A model generated the notes under the pieces. The model did no database searches and was not told the origin of the DNA. It saw only the letters and a program-made list of their open reading frames with translations. Of a stretch of DNA of 64,000 nt, positions 45,459 through 55,745 are shown in pieces. Position 1 is the stretch's first letter; each line of letters starts with the position of its first letter. The position numbers and the translations under genes are program-made. This DNA is from Alcanivoracaceae bacterium. GTDB lineage: Bacteria; Pseudomonadota; Gammaproteobacteria; Pseudomonadales; Alcanivoracaceae. The stretch lies in assembly GCA_002706085.1 (NCBI GenBank), contig PAJO01000062.1, positions 62,001 through 126,000 of the forward strand, read 5' to 3'.

Positions 45459-46735
45459 TTATCCTTGCCCTGATCATGTTGCTGCTGTTGCTAATGGGGT
45501 ACCCCATGATGGTGCCGCTGGCGGTGGGTACCCTGTTCATGATGTTCACGGACATGACGTTCTTCGGTCCGGACCAGGCGGTGACCTGGATGATCACCGG
45601 GGTCAGCAGCTGGGTGCTGGCGGCGGTGCCCATGTTTATCTTTGCCGCGGATATTCTCACCAAAGGGCACACGGCCAACCGGTTACTGGATCTGGTGGAC
45701 ACCTTTGTCCGCCATTTGCGTGGTGGGTTGCCGATCACAACGGCGGCGTCCTGTGCCGTGTTCGGTGCCGTTTCCGGATCCACCCAGGCCACAGTGGTTG
45801 CCATGGGTGGTCCCATGCGCCCGCGCCTGTTGGCCAAGGGGTATTCCGACAACTTTGCACTGGCCCTGATTATCAATGCCAGTGATATCGCCTTGCTGAT
45901 TCCACCCAGTATCGGATTTATCGTCTATGGCGTGGTGATGAAGACCTCCATCGGCGACTTGTTTCTGGCCGGGATCCTGCCCGGCATTCTGGTGTTGTTA
46001 ATGTTCTCGGCCTACTGCTGGGCCGGGGCGCATCTCAAGGGCATTGAGCCTGAGCCTCGTGCCCCCTGGTCCGAGCGGTTGCGGGCGCTTCGGGGGGCGG
46101 CCTTGCCGCTGGGGTTCCCGGTGTTGGTGGTCGGTGGCATTTACGGTGGCTGGTTCAGTGCGGTGGAGGCATCCGCCATTGCTGTGGCCTATGCCTTGCT
46201 GCTGGAAGTGGTGATTTACCGCAAAGTCAAAATCCGTGATCTCGGGCCGCTGGCGCTTTCCAGCGGCATGATTACCGCCGTGGTCTTTATTCTGGTGGCG
46301 ATTGGGGCAGCGTTCTCCCACACCCTGGGCACCGCCGGTATTCCCGAGCAGTTGCTGGGGCCGGTGATCGATTCCATCGGTGACAATCAGGTGGCGGCGC
46401 TGGCGTTGATTGCCGTGTCGTTTTTCATTGGCTGCATGTTTGTGGATCCCATCGTGGTGATCCTGATTCTGGTGCCGATTTTCAAACCGCTGATCCAGGC
46501 GGCCGGGTTGGACCCGGTCCACGTGGGGGTGATCGTCACCCTGCAGGCGGCCATCGGGTCGGCGACGCCGCCCTTTGGTTGTGACATTTTTACCGCCATC
46601 GCCGTGTTCCGTCGCCCCTATCTGGAAGTGATCCGCGGCACGCCCCCGTTTATTGCCATGCTGTTGTTGGCCACGGTCATCCTGATCCTGTTCCCGGAGA
46701 TTTCCCTGTGGCTGCCGTCGCTAGGCGGAGAGTAG
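45452..46735 (+). CDS. TRAP transporter large permease (DctM-type)
   Basis: The 427-residue protein has about 12 membrane segments and DctM landmarks (GHTANRLLDLVDTFVRHLRGGL, CAVFGAVSGSTQATVVAMGG, LLIPPSIGFIVYGVV). GGAGGGG lies just before the start. With the small permease it uses a sodium gradient to import the solute delivered by the periplasmic protein encoded convergently downstream. Confidence 0.95.
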   Translation: MLIILALIMLLLLLMGYPMMVPLAVGTLFMMFTDMTFFGPDQAVTWMITGVSSWVLAAVPMFIFAADILTKGHTANRLLDLVDTFVRHLRGGLPITTAASCAVFGAVSGSTQATVVAMGGPMRPRLLAKGYSDNFALALIINASDIALLIPPSIGFIVYGVVMKTSIGDLFLAGILPGILVLLMFSAYCWAGAHLKGIEPEPRAPWSERLRALRGAALPLGFPVLVVGGIYGGWFSAVEASAIAVAYALLLEVVIYRKVKIRDLGPLALSSGMITAVVFILVAIGAAFSHTLGTAGIPEQLLGPVIDSIGDNQVAALALIAVSFFIGCMFVDPIVVILILVPIFKPLIQAAGLDPVHVGVIVTLQAAIGSATPPFGCDIFTAIAVFRRPYLEVIRGTPPFIAMLLLATVILILFPEISLWLPSLGGE

Positions 46736-46776
46736 GCATGTGACATGCGGGATTCTATGGTGCCCGCAACAAGCAC

Positions 46777-46808
46777 AAAAAAGCCCGGCATCTCTGCCGG
46801 GCTGTTTT
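46777..46808. terminator. Bidirectional terminator between the TRAP permease and binding-protein genes
   Basis: AGCCCGGCA pairs perfectly with TGCCGGGCT over a TCTC loop, with an A run on one side and a T-rich stretch on the other. It can end transcripts from both convergent genes. Confidence 0.9.
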
Positions 46809-46825
46809 GTTCAGGGAAGCCGCAA

Positions 46826-47836
46826 TTATTTGGTTTCCTTGATTGCCTTCAATAGCGCTTTCATGGAGGCTTCGCCTCCGGCGCCAACCTCTTTAACGAA
46901 GGTCTTGCGAACGGGTTTGGCCATTTTTTCGAAGGCCTTGCGCTCTTTTTCGGTCAGCTCGATGATCTCGATATCGCTCTTGTCACGAATGATATCCAGT
47001 CGTTCCTTGTTGAACCGGGTCTGAATGTCGTGACCTTCCTTTACCAGCGTCCGGGTGACTTCATCGACCATGGTGCGCTGCTCATCGCTGAGCCCGTCAT
47101 ACCAGTCCGAGTTGCCGATCACGGTGGCAACAAACTGGGACTGGTCGGCAAAGATCATGTAGTCCTGTACCTCGTAGAACGCCATCTCTTCGTGGGCGAA
47201 AACGGGCTGAATGTTGCCTTCGGCCTGCCCTTGCTGGAGGGCGCTGTACAGTTCGCCATAGGCGATGGACGTGGGGGCGGCCCCGTAAGCCCGGTAGGTG
47301 GCGCGCAGCAAGGTGTTATCCATCACGCGGATGCCCAGGTTCTCCATGTCGGCAGGGGTGCGAATGGCCTTGTTGGCAGTCCATACCTGGTAGCCTTCGG
47401 CCAGCTCCGCCAGCGGTACCAATCCCCGTTGGCGGAAAGCGTTCTGCCAGGCCTCGCTTTTCAGGAAGGTGTCTGAGTTCAGGGCCTGGGCGGTACGCCA
47501 CTGGTCGGCGGGCATGATGTAGTTCAGGTTGAGTAACTGGCTTTCCGGCACGGTGCCGCCCAGTGCGCCTGAGGCGAAGCCGATCTGGATCGCGCCGCCC
47601 TGAATCGCGTCATACAACGCCGAATAGCTGGAGCCCCATTTGCCGTAGGGCAGGAGTTGCACATCAATGTCGCCATTGCTGCGTTCTTCGATGCGTTTTT
47701 CAAATTGCTCGGCGTAACGATGCTGGACACTGCCTTCAATTTCTTCCAGACCAAAGCGCCAGGTTTCAGCCATGGCGGTGGTAGAGAGAGTGAAAACGCC
47801 CAGCGTGGCGGCGCCAATCAGTCGTCGCAAGTGCAT
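46826..47836 (-). CDS. TRAP substrate-binding protein, TeaA/UehA-like (probable ectoine or related solute)
   Basis: The 336-residue protein has a signal peptide ending AMA and the DctP fold. Stretches such as TWRFGLEEIEGSVQ and IRVMDNTLLRATYRAYGAAPTSIAYGELYSALQQG align well by eye with TeaA of Halomonas, the ectoine-binding TRAP protein. The neighbouring ect operon supports ectoine or hydroxyectoine as ligand, but this is inference. It is on the opposite strand from the permeases, unlike the usual single operon. AAGGG precedes the start. Confidence 0.88.
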   Translation of the reverse strand: MHLRRLIGAATLGVFTLSTTAMAETWRFGLEEIEGSVQHRYAEQFEKRIEERSNGDIDVQLLPYGKWGSSYSALYDAIQGGAIQIGFASGALGGTVPESQLLNLNYIMPADQWRTAQALNSDTFLKSEAWQNAFRQRGLVPLAELAEGYQVWTANKAIRTPADMENLGIRVMDNTLLRATYRAYGAAPTSIAYGELYSALQQGQAEGNIQPVFAHEEMAFYEVQDYMIFADQSQFVATVIGNSDWYDGLSDEQRTMVDEVTRTLVKEGHDIQTRFNKERLDIIRDKSDIEIIELTEKERKAFEKMAKPVRKTFVKEVGAGGEASMKALLKAIKETK

Positions 47837-47990
47837 GCTTTTCCCTTTTGGTTGCCAAATGATTGAAACCACTACATGGCATCACAACATTACTGTCAAC
47901 CGACCGGGCCACATCCGTGACTGGAACCGGCGAGTCCAGAATGCGACCATTACCGCAATGGGTAGCGCAAGCGACGAGGACAAGACATTG

Positions 47991-48896
47991 ATGAAAACGT
48001 TTCTGCAGCAAGGTTTCGCAGTGCTGTTGGTGCTGTCTGCCATGACGGCCGCCGCTGAGCCTGACGCTGATACGGCCCAGGCCCCTCGCCCCGAAGCCCA
48101 GAGCGAAATCGAGAAGGGCCCGGTGATCTCCCAGTTCCGGGAGAACTGGATCCTTGGCGAGTTGCGAACCCTGCGTCAGGACATGATGGAATATCGCAAC
48201 CAGATGAACCTGCTGGTGACCGACCGGGAGCTGGAAGTGGCTGACAAGGCCATGGGCTATGCCACCAATACGGTGACCTACTTTTTCTACCTGATCGCCG
48301 GTGCGGCCTCCATCCTGGCGCTGGTGGGCTGGTCGACGATTCGTGATCTCAAGGATAATGTGCGGGTCTATGCCGAAAAGGAAATGGCGCGGCTCACCAG
48401 TGAATACGAAGCGCGACTGGCGGACCTTGAGCGCGAGCTGCGCAAGAAGTCGCGCACCATCGCGGAAAACCAGGAAGAGATCGAGCGTACCAACGAAATC
48501 CACAGCCTGTGGCTCAAGTCCACCAAGGAGCCCAGTGCCCAGGCCAAGATCGAGATCTACGACCGCATTCTGGAGCTTCGCCCGGATGATCCGGAAGCAC
48601 TGGCCTGGAAGGCCGACGCTGCTCTGGAGCTGGGAGAGCAACGCTGGGCGCTGAGCCTGTGTGACCGGGTGCTGGAAGTGGATGAAGAAAACGCCCATGC
48701 CCTTTACCAGCGTGCCTGCGCCTGGGCCGGGTTGGGAGAGATCGACAACGCGCTCAGTGACCTGGAGGCCGCGATCCAGACATCGGAAACCCTGGTGCGT
48801 CATGCCCGAGTGGAGGAGATGTTCCGGCCCCTGCAAGGGTTGGAACGTTTTGAGGTACTGGTCGGAAACGACGGTGACCCGACAGTCTCTGGCTGA
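47991..48896 (+). CDS. Exported/membrane-anchored TPR-repeat protein
   Basis: The 301-residue protein has a signal peptide ending TAAA, a membrane helix (about residues 90-110, TYFFYLIAGAASILALVGW), a charged coiled coil (about 120-165) and TPR repeats (about 180-275: EIYDRILELRPDDPEALAWKADAALELG, ALYQRACAWAGLGEIDNALSDLEAAIQ). Such proteins scaffold envelope complexes; partners are unknown. It is divergent from the TRAP binding protein. Confidence 0.8.
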   Translation: MKTFLQQGFAVLLVLSAMTAAAEPDADTAQAPRPEAQSEIEKGPVISQFRENWILGELRTLRQDMMEYRNQMNLLVTDRELEVADKAMGYATNTVTYFFYLIAGAASILALVGWSTIRDLKDNVRVYAEKEMARLTSEYEARLADLERELRKKSRTIAENQEEIERTNEIHSLWLKSTKEPSAQAKIEIYDRILELRPDDPEALAWKADAALELGEQRWALSLCDRVLEVDEENAHALYQRACAWAGLGEIDNALSDLEAAIQTSETLVRHARVEEMFRPLQGLERFEVLVGNDGDPTVSG

Positions 48897-48932
48897 TAGT
48901 CCTTTTCTGTCAGGTTGATAGGCGCGTTGTGG

Positions 48933-48955
48933 CCTGCAAATTGCCCCTTTGCAGG
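48933..48955. promoter_or_regulatory. Hairpin between the TPR gene and folE2
   Basis: CCTGCAAA pairs perfectly with TTTGCAGG over a 7-base loop, 37 bp past the TPR stop. No T run follows, so it may be a weak terminator or a folE2 leader structure. I found no Zur-like box nearby. Confidence 0.45.
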
Positions 48956-49079
48956 TCACTTTCTGCTAGACTTGCCCCCCTTGTAGGAAAGGGTGATGAC
49001 CCCCATATGACGTTTATATGGCCTGAATCTGCGATTTCACCGCAACCGGCCCATGTCATCACCCCCTGTGGAGAAACCC

Positions 49080-50039
49080 ATGACACGTGAAAACGGTGCC
49101 GGCGGCACCAAGCAGATGCCGGATGTGGCATCCAACTCCATGGTGGATCATATCCATAGCACCCTGGACTGGGTGGGCATGAGTGAAATTCACCTGCCCG
49201 CGCGGGTCAGCGATACCCTGGCCGGTGAGCGCCCGGTGAGCACCTCCATCCAGGCCTATGTGAATCTGGCAAATCCGGATGCCAAGGGCATTCACATGTC
49301 CCGTCTGTTCCTGATGCTGGAAGAGACCTTCGGCGACCATTCCGTCAGTGCTGCCTCTATCGAGCAGCTGCTGCGCAATTTCCTGGAAACCCACGAAGGG
49401 CTCAGCACCCGCGGCTTTGTGCAGCTGGATTTCGAATACTCCATGCGCCGCCCGGCCCTGAAGAGCAGCTACTCCGGTTGGAAAAGCTACCCGGTGAGCA
49501 TCAAGGGTACCCTGTGCGAACAGGGCATGCGCATTGAGATGTATGTGGAAGTGCCGTATTCCTCCACCTGTCCGTGTTCTGCAGCCTTGTCCCGTCAGCT
49601 GATTCAGGAGCAGTTCCGCAAGGACTTCCAGGAAGGCAAGATCGATGCCGAAGCCGTGTACGAATGGCTGGGCACCGAAGAGGGGATCGTGGCGACTCCG
49701 CACAGTCAGCGCTCCATTGCCCAGGTCCGGGTACTGCTGGACCACACGGAAGGCTCTGCCTTCCCCATCACCGCCCTGATCGATTCCATCGAAGGCGCGT
49801 TGAAAACCCCGGTGCAGACGGCAGTGAAGCGGGTGGACGAGCAGGAATTCGCGCTACTTAATGGCCAGAACCTGATGTTCTGTGAAGATGCGGCACGCCG
49901 CCTCAAGCAAGCCATCGACCCGCAATCCTGCTACAAGGATTTCTGGTTGCGGGTGAATCACCTGGAAAGCCTGCACGCCCACAACGCGGTGGCGATTGTT
50001 ACCAAGGAAGTGGACGGCGGCTACCTGCCGATTCCCTGA
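49080..50039 (+). CDS. folE2: GTP cyclohydrolase FolE2 (type IB)
   Basis: The 319-residue protein shows the GCYH-IB pattern, including [18 protein letters not shown] with the metal-liganding cysteine and [13 protein letters not shown]. It converts GTP to dihydroneopterin triphosphate, the first step of folate (and queuosine) synthesis, and in many bacteria serves when zinc is scarce because it tolerates other metals. The ATG used has GGAGA eight bases upstream; one at 49053 is less likely. Confidence 0.95.
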   Translation: MTRENGAGGTKQMPDVASNSMVDHIHSTLDWVGMSEIHLPARVSDTLAGERPVSTSIQAYVNLANPDAKGIHMSRLFLMLEETFGDHSVSAASIEQLLRNFLETHEGLSTRGFVQLDFEYSMRRPALKSSYSGWKSYPVSIKGTLCEQGMRIEMYVEVPYSSTCPCSAALSRQLIQEQFRKDFQEGKIDAEAVYEWLGTEEGIVATPHSQRSIAQVRVLLDHTEGSAFPITALIDSIEGALKTPVQTAVKRVDEQEFALLNGQNLMFCEDAARRLKQAIDPQSCYKDFWLRVNHLESLHAHNAVAIVTKEVDGGYLPIP

Positions 50040-50067
50040 TCCTCAGCGCACCGTGTACAACGAGAAA

Positions 50068-50091
50068 GGGCGGCCAGTGGCCGCCCTTTTT
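50068..50091 (+). terminator. Rho-independent terminator after folE2
   Basis: GGGCGGCC pairs perfectly with GGCCGCCC over a 3-base loop, followed by five T residues. Confidence 0.93.
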
Positions 50092-50148
50092 CGTTATGTG
50101 AACCCGCACCTGAAGGGCTGAGCACGTAAGGCGTTATTCAGAGGCTCC

Positions 50149-51918
50149 CTAGATCCCTCGCTTGCCGCAGGCCAGACTGATGCGCGGATCAATGGAGGTC
50201 ACCGGCAAACGCCAATTGCTGACCCAGCCGTCACCGCCAAAATGCTTCTGCATGATTTTTTCGGCGGTACGGGTGGCGATGGCCTGGGTGGTCAGGGTGG
50301 GGTTGGGGCCACCGAGTGCGTTGGCCAGAGACGAGTTGTCGGCAATGTACAGCCCCTGCACGGCTCTGGCTTCACCATTCTCATCGACCACCGAGTTGGC
50401 GGGGTCCAGCCCCATGCGCATGCTCGATTGCATATGAATCAGCGAGGGCGGAGCCTTGGGGCGGATGACGCTGGTGGCGCCAGCGGCGCGCAGCAGGTCA
50501 ACGGCCTTGCGGGTCAGGTACTCGCGATTGCCCCGGGTGCGGTTGGTGAAGTTGCCGGTTTGGGCGGTTACCAGCGGGATCGGCCCGTTTTCGTCGGCGG
50601 GTTGTGTGGTGGACAGGGACACCGAGTTACGCGGGTCCACATCATCGTCGGTGAGAATCACGATGCTGACCAGCCGGTTGATATCACTCATGGTTTCCTT
50701 CAGCGCGGGGCCCACCAGGCGGCCCACCACATCGGCACCGGATTCATCGGTTTCGCCACTGTGATCGTAGGCACCGGCAATCCCGGCTTCACTGCCAAGG
50801 AAGGCGTTGGCGGCGTAGGCGCCCGGCATGCCACCGAAGGATTCCATGGAACCATAGCCCGGGAAGTCGGCACGCACGGCCGAGGCCGGGCCGAGACTGC
50901 TGCGGGTTTCAAAGGGCATGACCCCGGTCACCACTTCGGTGGCGTGGGTGGTGAGACCCTTGCCGACCCAGCCGTTGTCATTGGGCAGGCCGCTGTTCAG
51001 CCACAGACGTGGGGTTTCGATGGCGCCAGCAGCCATGACAATCACTTTGGCGGTTTCGACCTGGGTTTCGCCGGTGGCGCCGATGCGGAAACCGACGCCC
51101 ACCGCTTTCGGGCCGGCAGGGGTATTTTCCGTCATCACCTGGGTCACAAAGGCGTCGGCGATCACTTGCGCGGCCTTACCGTGGCGCGACCACAGGTCGG
51201 CGGTCAGGGCCATGGGGACGTAGCTGTTATAGGTGGAGCGCTTGGCTTTCAGGTTGCGCGGCGCGCGCATGGGCAGGGTGCAACCCTGGTAGCAGTGGCC
51301 ACAGTAAGTACAGCCCTGGGCAAAGGGAAATTTTAGCCAGTCCGGATTGTCAGTGCGCCCGGCGGTTCCGCGGGGCTGCAGGATGGCGTTTTCCTGCGGT
51401 CGGAAGCTGGCCACTTCAATGTCCTTGCCTTGCTGGTAATGCAGGCCAATCCCTTCTGCTCCACGGATGAAAACTTCTTCCTTGGTGCCCAGCGCCGCGG
51501 TTTGCACCGGCAGGATTTTTTCTACCCAGCGATAGTAGGGCTTGAGCTCGTCGTAGGAGAACGGGAACAGGTAATTGTTGTCGTAGCGTTGCTTGTCGGC
51601 GCCCGCATAGCCGACGAAACTGCCGGGCATGGCGCGAGGTGAGTTGCCGAAATACTGCAGGGTTGTCCCCCCGACCCCGGCTGTGCTGAAGGCGGTGGAC
51701 GCCTGGGCGTATTCGCGCCGCCAGGGCCCTTTGCTCGGGTCAGGTGCGCCCCAGCGAAGTACGCCCTGAGAGGCGCTTTCATATTTGGGCCATTCCTGTT
51801 CCGAGTCCTGGGCATGGGCCCCGGCTTCCAGAATAAGGACATCCAGCCCCTGTTCAGCCAGTTCTTTTGCTACCACGGCGCCACCACCCCCGGCACCGAT
51901 TACGATTACGTCACGCAT
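50149..51918 (-). CDS. GMC-family FAD oxidoreductase
   Basis: The 589-residue protein begins with the Rossmann motif VIGAGGGGAVVAKELAEQGLDVLILEAG and ends with the GMC C-terminal region (LYIADNSSLANALGGPNPTLTTQAIATRTAEKI). A cysteine cluster CTYCGHCYQGC at about residue 207 is typical of the gluconate-dehydrogenase/alcohol-oxidising branch. It probably oxidises an alcohol or sterol-like substrate, with electrons passed to the respiratory chain. It lies 50 bp behind a Tat-exported partner and faces a large LuxR regulator. Confidence 0.9.
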   Translation of the reverse strand: MRDVIVIGAGGGGAVVAKELAEQGLDVLILEAGAHAQDSEQEWPKYESASQGVLRWGAPDPSKGPWRREYAQASTAFSTAGVGGTTLQYFGNSPRAMPGSFVGYAGADKQRYDNNYLFPFSYDELKPYYRWVEKILPVQTAALGTKEEVFIRGAEGIGLHYQQGKDIEVASFRPQENAILQPRGTAGRTDNPDWLKFPFAQGCTYCGHCYQGCTLPMRAPRNLKAKRSTYNSYVPMALTADLWSRHGKAAQVIADAFVTQVMTENTPAGPKAVGVGFRIGATGETQVETAKVIVMAAGAIETPRLWLNSGLPNDNGWVGKGLTTHATEVVTGVMPFETRSSLGPASAVRADFPGYGSMESFGGMPGAYAANAFLGSEAGIAGAYDHSGETDESGADVVGRLVGPALKETMSDINRLVSIVILTDDDVDPRNSVSLSTTQPADENGPIPLVTAQTGNFTNRTRGNREYLTRKAVDLLRAAGATSVIRPKAPPSLIHMQSSMRMGLDPANSVVDENGEARAVQGLYIADNSSLANALGGPNPTLTTQAIATRTAEKIMQKHFGGDGWVSNWRLPVTSIDPRISLACGKRGI

Positions 51919-51968
51919 GGCTTGTTTCCTGTATTCGAATTTATTGTTTGGCGTTGCGTGTGGGCAAA

Positions 51969-52688
51969 TTACCGTTCACGGGCGTGGCGTCGGCCACGGT
52001 AGTACCCCTGGTAATCCTTGTGTCCAACGGAAATGCCGCCGTAGCCAGAAATGGACCACCCCACCGGATGGGCCAGCAGCTCGCCAGTCAGCGGATTCAG
52101 CACCCCCGCTTCGGAGTACGCCATCAGGCCGCTGTACAGCAGCAGGGCATTGGCCAGGGTGATCAGTTCGGCGCCGGCAAGACCGCTTTCCATAGCGCTG
52201 AATACCGCCACTTTTTCGTTCCAGCTGAGGTTGGCAAAGCGGGCACTGAACGGCCCCGTGACATCGGGATTGATAAAGCCGGTCACGTTATCCAGTGCAA
52301 AGGTGATGAGCTCGGACAGGGAGTCGAAAGGCGGCGGTGCCAGCCCGGCGGTATTGAGCCCGAATTCCAGTGGCAGCTGGGCGTTGGCCTCCACCCCGCC
52401 GGGTTGTTCATCGGTTAATTGTTGTTGCACCGAGAATGGATCCCCACCTGGCACTACAAATGCCAGCACGGCGTTCAGGGTGTCACTGATCATGACGGCG
52501 GGCAGGATGCCGGCATGGGCCTGGCGCGGTGCAACCAGAGCGGGAGCCGCCGCGACAGCCGCACTTGCCAGTGCCGAGCGCGCCAGAAACTGGCGCCGGG
52601 ACAGGTCGGCCTGGTGCCGCTTGTCCGTGCCTTGCTCTGCACAGGCATCCCCCTCGGGCTGAGTGATGTCACTCTGATACTTTGTCAT
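51969..52688 (-). CDS. Tat-exported small subunit of the GMC dehydrogenase (gluconate 2-dehydrogenase subunit 3-like)
   Basis: The 239-residue protein has a twin-arginine signal (SRRQFLARSALASAAVAAAPALV, RR at about 31-32) ending near AHA, and an all-alpha body like gluconate 2-dehydrogenase subunit 3 proteins. These form a complex with GMC oxidoreductases and help their Tat export. It is immediately upstream of the GMC gene in one operon. Confidence 0.85.
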   Translation of the reverse strand: MTKYQSDITQPEGDACAEQGTDKRHQADLSRRQFLARSALASAAVAAAPALVAPRQAHAGILPAVMISDTLNAVLAFVVPGGDPFSVQQQLTDEQPGGVEANAQLPLEFGLNTAGLAPPPFDSLSELITFALDNVTGFINPDVTGPFSARFANLSWNEKVAVFSAMESGLAGAELITLANALLLYSGLMAYSEAGVLNPLTGELLAHPVGWSISGYGGISVGHKDYQGYYRGRRHARER

Positions 52689-53098
52689 TATTCTTCTCCG
52701 TAAAGAGTAAAAAAGTCGTATCCCCAGTGCAGAAGCTAGTCAAAATTTTTTAGTAAAAAAAGGAAATTTATTTTCACTTTTTGTTGATGTCTGAACCGGG
52801 TTCTTGTGGCGATCTCTGATAAAAACCGGGGTGCACGAGGTGTGAGTGATTGCTTCGCGGCAGTAGAGAGGAAAAAAGAGCGGCAACAAAAACGATAAAA
52901 AAAGCGATTGCTCTGTGGTTTTCACAAGCCCCACCGTGTGCTGCTGACGCAATGAGCTATCAACAAGCGAACCGCGGTGTTGCATTCAGGGGGGGAACAC
53001 TTTTGGCGATATTGTGACCTTGCCCAGGGATTGGTACTCTCGTCTTGCTTATAGTCCGGTCATACCAACAAGAATAAACGCGCTAGGCAGGCACAGGC
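52689..53098. promoter_or_regulatory. AT-rich divergent region between the GMC operon and its likely regulator
   Basis: This 410-bp gap is visibly richer in A/T than its surroundings, with several A and T tracts near 52740-52800 and 52880-52900. It should hold both divergent promoters; TATAGT at 53051 is a possible -10 for the regulator gene. No gene is seen. Confidence 0.4.
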
Positions 53099-55744
53099 AT
53101 GGGCTCCACTGAGGCGTCGCCCCCGGTATCCGGGAGCTTCGAGCGTAGCGATCTGGTCGCACGGCTCGACGGTTGTGAATTTGTTCCCCTGACATTGCTG
53201 CTGGCTCCGGCCGGGTCCGGCAAGTCCACGCTGTTGCACCAGTGGCAACAACATATGGCTGCGACTCGAGCCGACGTCCATGTGGTGAGCTTTGCGGTGC
53301 AGCCCATGGATGACGAGCCGGTGCGCTGCCTGCGCCGTTTTGCCGAACAGACCCGCGCGGTCATCCCGGCATTCGATACCTCCTGGTTCATGCCGTTCGA
53401 TGTCTCGGAACTGCCACCTTCCTCGGTGGCTGAGGCGCTCTATGATGCGCTGGCGCAAATCCCTGAACCCGTCTACATCGTATTCGATGACTTCCAGCAC
53501 ATCACTAATGCGGAAACCCTGAACGTCATTAATGCATTGATTGCTCATCCACCAAAAGATGTGCGTCTGATAATCGCCAGCCGAAGCCGGCCTCCGCTGG
53601 ATGTGGGGCGGTTACGTCTTAGTGGCGAGCTGCTCGAACTGGATGCCTCGGCCTTACGGGTGAATCGCACGGAGGTTGTGGAGCTGAATGCTCGCCTCGG
53701 CGGTGACCCCTTGGATGACAGTGAGCTTGATCATCTGATGGCCATTACCGAAGGCTGGGTGGCTGGGGTAAAGATCGCCCTGATGGGGGCCATGGGAGCC
53801 GGTGTCGGCGCGTTGAAGAATTTCAATGCCAGCCAGCCGGAGATCATGGAGTACTTTGGCCATGCGGTCCTCAAAGGCTTGCCGGCGTTTGCCCGCACCC
53901 TGTTTCTGCAAAGCAGTTTGCTGGACAGCTTTGATGCTCCGCTGTGTGATGCCGTGCTGGATACCACCTACTCGGCCCGGTTGATGGAAGAGTTATCCCG
54001 ACGGGAGTTGTTCATTCTGGCGGTGCCCGGCCGGCCGGGTTGGTTTCGCTATCACGCGCTACTGCGTGAATTTCTGCAGACGAGGGTGGCGATCGACATG
54101 CCTGAGTGTGTGATTCCCATCCACCGCCGGGCCACCCAGTATTTTATTCGTCAGGAGGACTACGAGCAGGCGTTGTGGCACGCCATCCGTGCAGACGATA
54201 ACGAGGCGTTTCTCAATGCCCTGGCCCGTGCCTTTGATTACTGGTTACGTGAAGGCTATGCCAGCCAGATTCTTGAATGGGCTGAAGAGGTATCGGATAA
54301 CGCGCTGTTGGCGCGGATGGATCTGGCGGCCCCGTTGATCAGTACCCTGACGCTGTCACGACGGTTCTTCCGGGCCCGCTACTATCTCGATGCACTCAAG
54401 GTCGACCCGCCCCTGAATCACAAGGGGCGTTACAGCGACGAGCACTCGCTGGAATTTCTTGAGTTGCACTTGCAACTGTTTCAGCACGACACGGATTTCA
54501 TGGAAGGCGCCAACCTGTCGCTGTTGATGGAAACCAGCAGTCATCGTGATGTGCGAGCATTTTCGCTGGCCATGGTGGCGTATTACCACTTGCAGCACGG
54601 TCGACTGCAATCCGCGTTGGCGTTTTCCAGTCAGGCCCGTGAAGTGCTGATGCAGTTAGGGCACCGTTTTACCGCAGGCTATGCAGGCCTGATCACCGCA
54701 CTGGCGAACCAGCAGCTGGGCCACATTGCAGAAGCGGTGAGTTTCATTACCGAACACTTCAGTAAAACGCCGCGGGATTGTCCTACCTGGTCACTGTGGG
54801 CGACCGGGATGGTGGTGGTGCTGTACGACCAGAATCGCCTGGAAGAGGCCAGGCAGCTGTGTGAAGACCTGCTGCCAATGGTATCGACCGCCTCGGCTAC
54901 CGAGGTGATTTCCACTGTCTACCTGACGTTGTCGCGGTTGCATCACCTGCACGGTAATCGCAAGCATTCCGAGCGCATGCTGGAAAAACTGCTGGGCATT
55001 CTGCAGCTGGGAAACTACGAGCGTTTTGTCAGTATGGCGATGCTCGAAAGGGTGCGACAGGCTTACGTGAATGCCGACTGGCCCCAACTGGATGTTATTG
55101 CAGAGCGTTTTGCTCTGGCCGACTGGGTACGTATCAACCTGCCATTGCAGGACGTTCCTTATAGCCAGAGCTGGGAGCGCCGGGGGCTGGCAGCGGCTTA
55201 CTGGCTGATGGCAGTCGGGCGCCATGATGATGCCGAGACGGCACTGGTGTTATTACGCAAGGTGGTGAATGGCGCTGGGATTCGAACCCGAGGCTTGATC
55301 ATGGAAGCAAACCTGCTGGTCTTGCAGGGCCGCAAGCAGACGGAGAACGAGCAGGTGCGTCAGATTGACACCCTGATCAGCCGTTATGGCCTGCTCAACG
55401 TTAATCAGTCTGTCTTTGACGAAGCGCCAGGGCTGGCGTCGTTGATGCAGGCGTTGTGGCGCAAGGGCTGCCTGGTGCTGCCGGAGTTTTATACCCAGTT
55501 GTTCGGCGCCGTCTTCAAGGCCGTTTCTACGGGGCATGCGCCGCTGGAAGTCGATCCGGCTTCTGTATTGACCCCTCGTGAACACGAGATCTTCGAGCTG
55601 CTGCAAAGTGGCTTGAGTAACGCCCAGATCAGTGAGCAGACGGGGACCTCGGTCACCACCACCAAGTGGCACCTGAAGAACATCTACAGCAAGCTGGGTG
55701 TTTCCAACCGGACGGAAGCCGCCTTACGCGCCACGCCGCGATAA
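53099..55744 (+). CDS. Large LuxR-family ATP-binding regulator (MalT/AlkS type)
   Basis: The 881-residue protein has a Walker A motif APAGSGKST at residues 36-44, a STAND-type ATPase region, a long helical TPR-like middle, and a C-terminal LuxR HTH (VLTPREHEIFELLQSGLSNAQISEQTGTSVTTTKWHLKNIYSKLGVSNRTEAAL). Length and layout equal MalT and the alkane regulator AlkS. It likely activates the divergent GMC operon or the downstream peroxidase on binding an inducer, perhaps a hydrocarbon-derived alcohol; this is inference. Confidence 0.92.
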   Translation: MGSTEASPPVSGSFERSDLVARLDGCEFVPLTLLLAPAGSGKSTLLHQWQQHMAATRADVHVVSFAVQPMDDEPVRCLRRFAEQTRAVIPAFDTSWFMPFDVSELPPSSVAEALYDALAQIPEPVYIVFDDFQHITNAETLNVINALIAHPPKDVRLIIASRSRPPLDVGRLRLSGELLELDASALRVNRTEVVELNARLGGDPLDDSELDHLMAITEGWVAGVKIALMGAMGAGVGALKNFNASQPEIMEYFGHAVLKGLPAFARTLFLQSSLLDSFDAPLCDAVLDTTYSARLMEELSRRELFILAVPGRPGWFRYHALLREFLQTRVAIDMPECVIPIHRRATQYFIRQEDYEQALWHAIRADDNEAFLNALARAFDYWLREGYASQILEWAEEVSDNALLARMDLAAPLISTLTLSRRFFRARYYLDALKVDPPLNHKGRYSDEHSLEFLELHLQLFQHDTDFMEGANLSLLMETSSHRDVRAFSLAMVAYYHLQHGRLQSALAFSSQAREVLMQLGHRFTAGYAGLITALANQQLGHIAEAVSFITEHFSKTPRDCPTWSLWATGMVVVLYDQNRLEEARQLCEDLLPMVSTASATEVISTVYLTLSRLHHLHGNRKHSERMLEKLLGILQLGNYERFVSMAMLERVRQAYVNADWPQLDVIAERFALADWVRINLPLQDVPYSQSWERRGLAAAYWLMAVGRHDDAETALVLLRKVVNGAGIRTRGLIMEANLLVLQGRKQTENEQVRQIDTLISRYGLLNVNQSVFDEAPGLASLMQALWRKGCLVLPEFYTQLFGAVFKAVSTGHAPLEVDPASVLTPREHEIFELLQSGLSNAQISEQTGTSVTTTKWHLKNIYSKLGVSNRTEAALRATPR

Positions 55745-55745
55745 A

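Noticed and set aside
48897-49079. Zur box or preQ1 riboswitch upstream of folE2
   Set aside because: No AT-rich dyad resembling a Zur site and no compact preQ1-type pseudoknot could be recognised.
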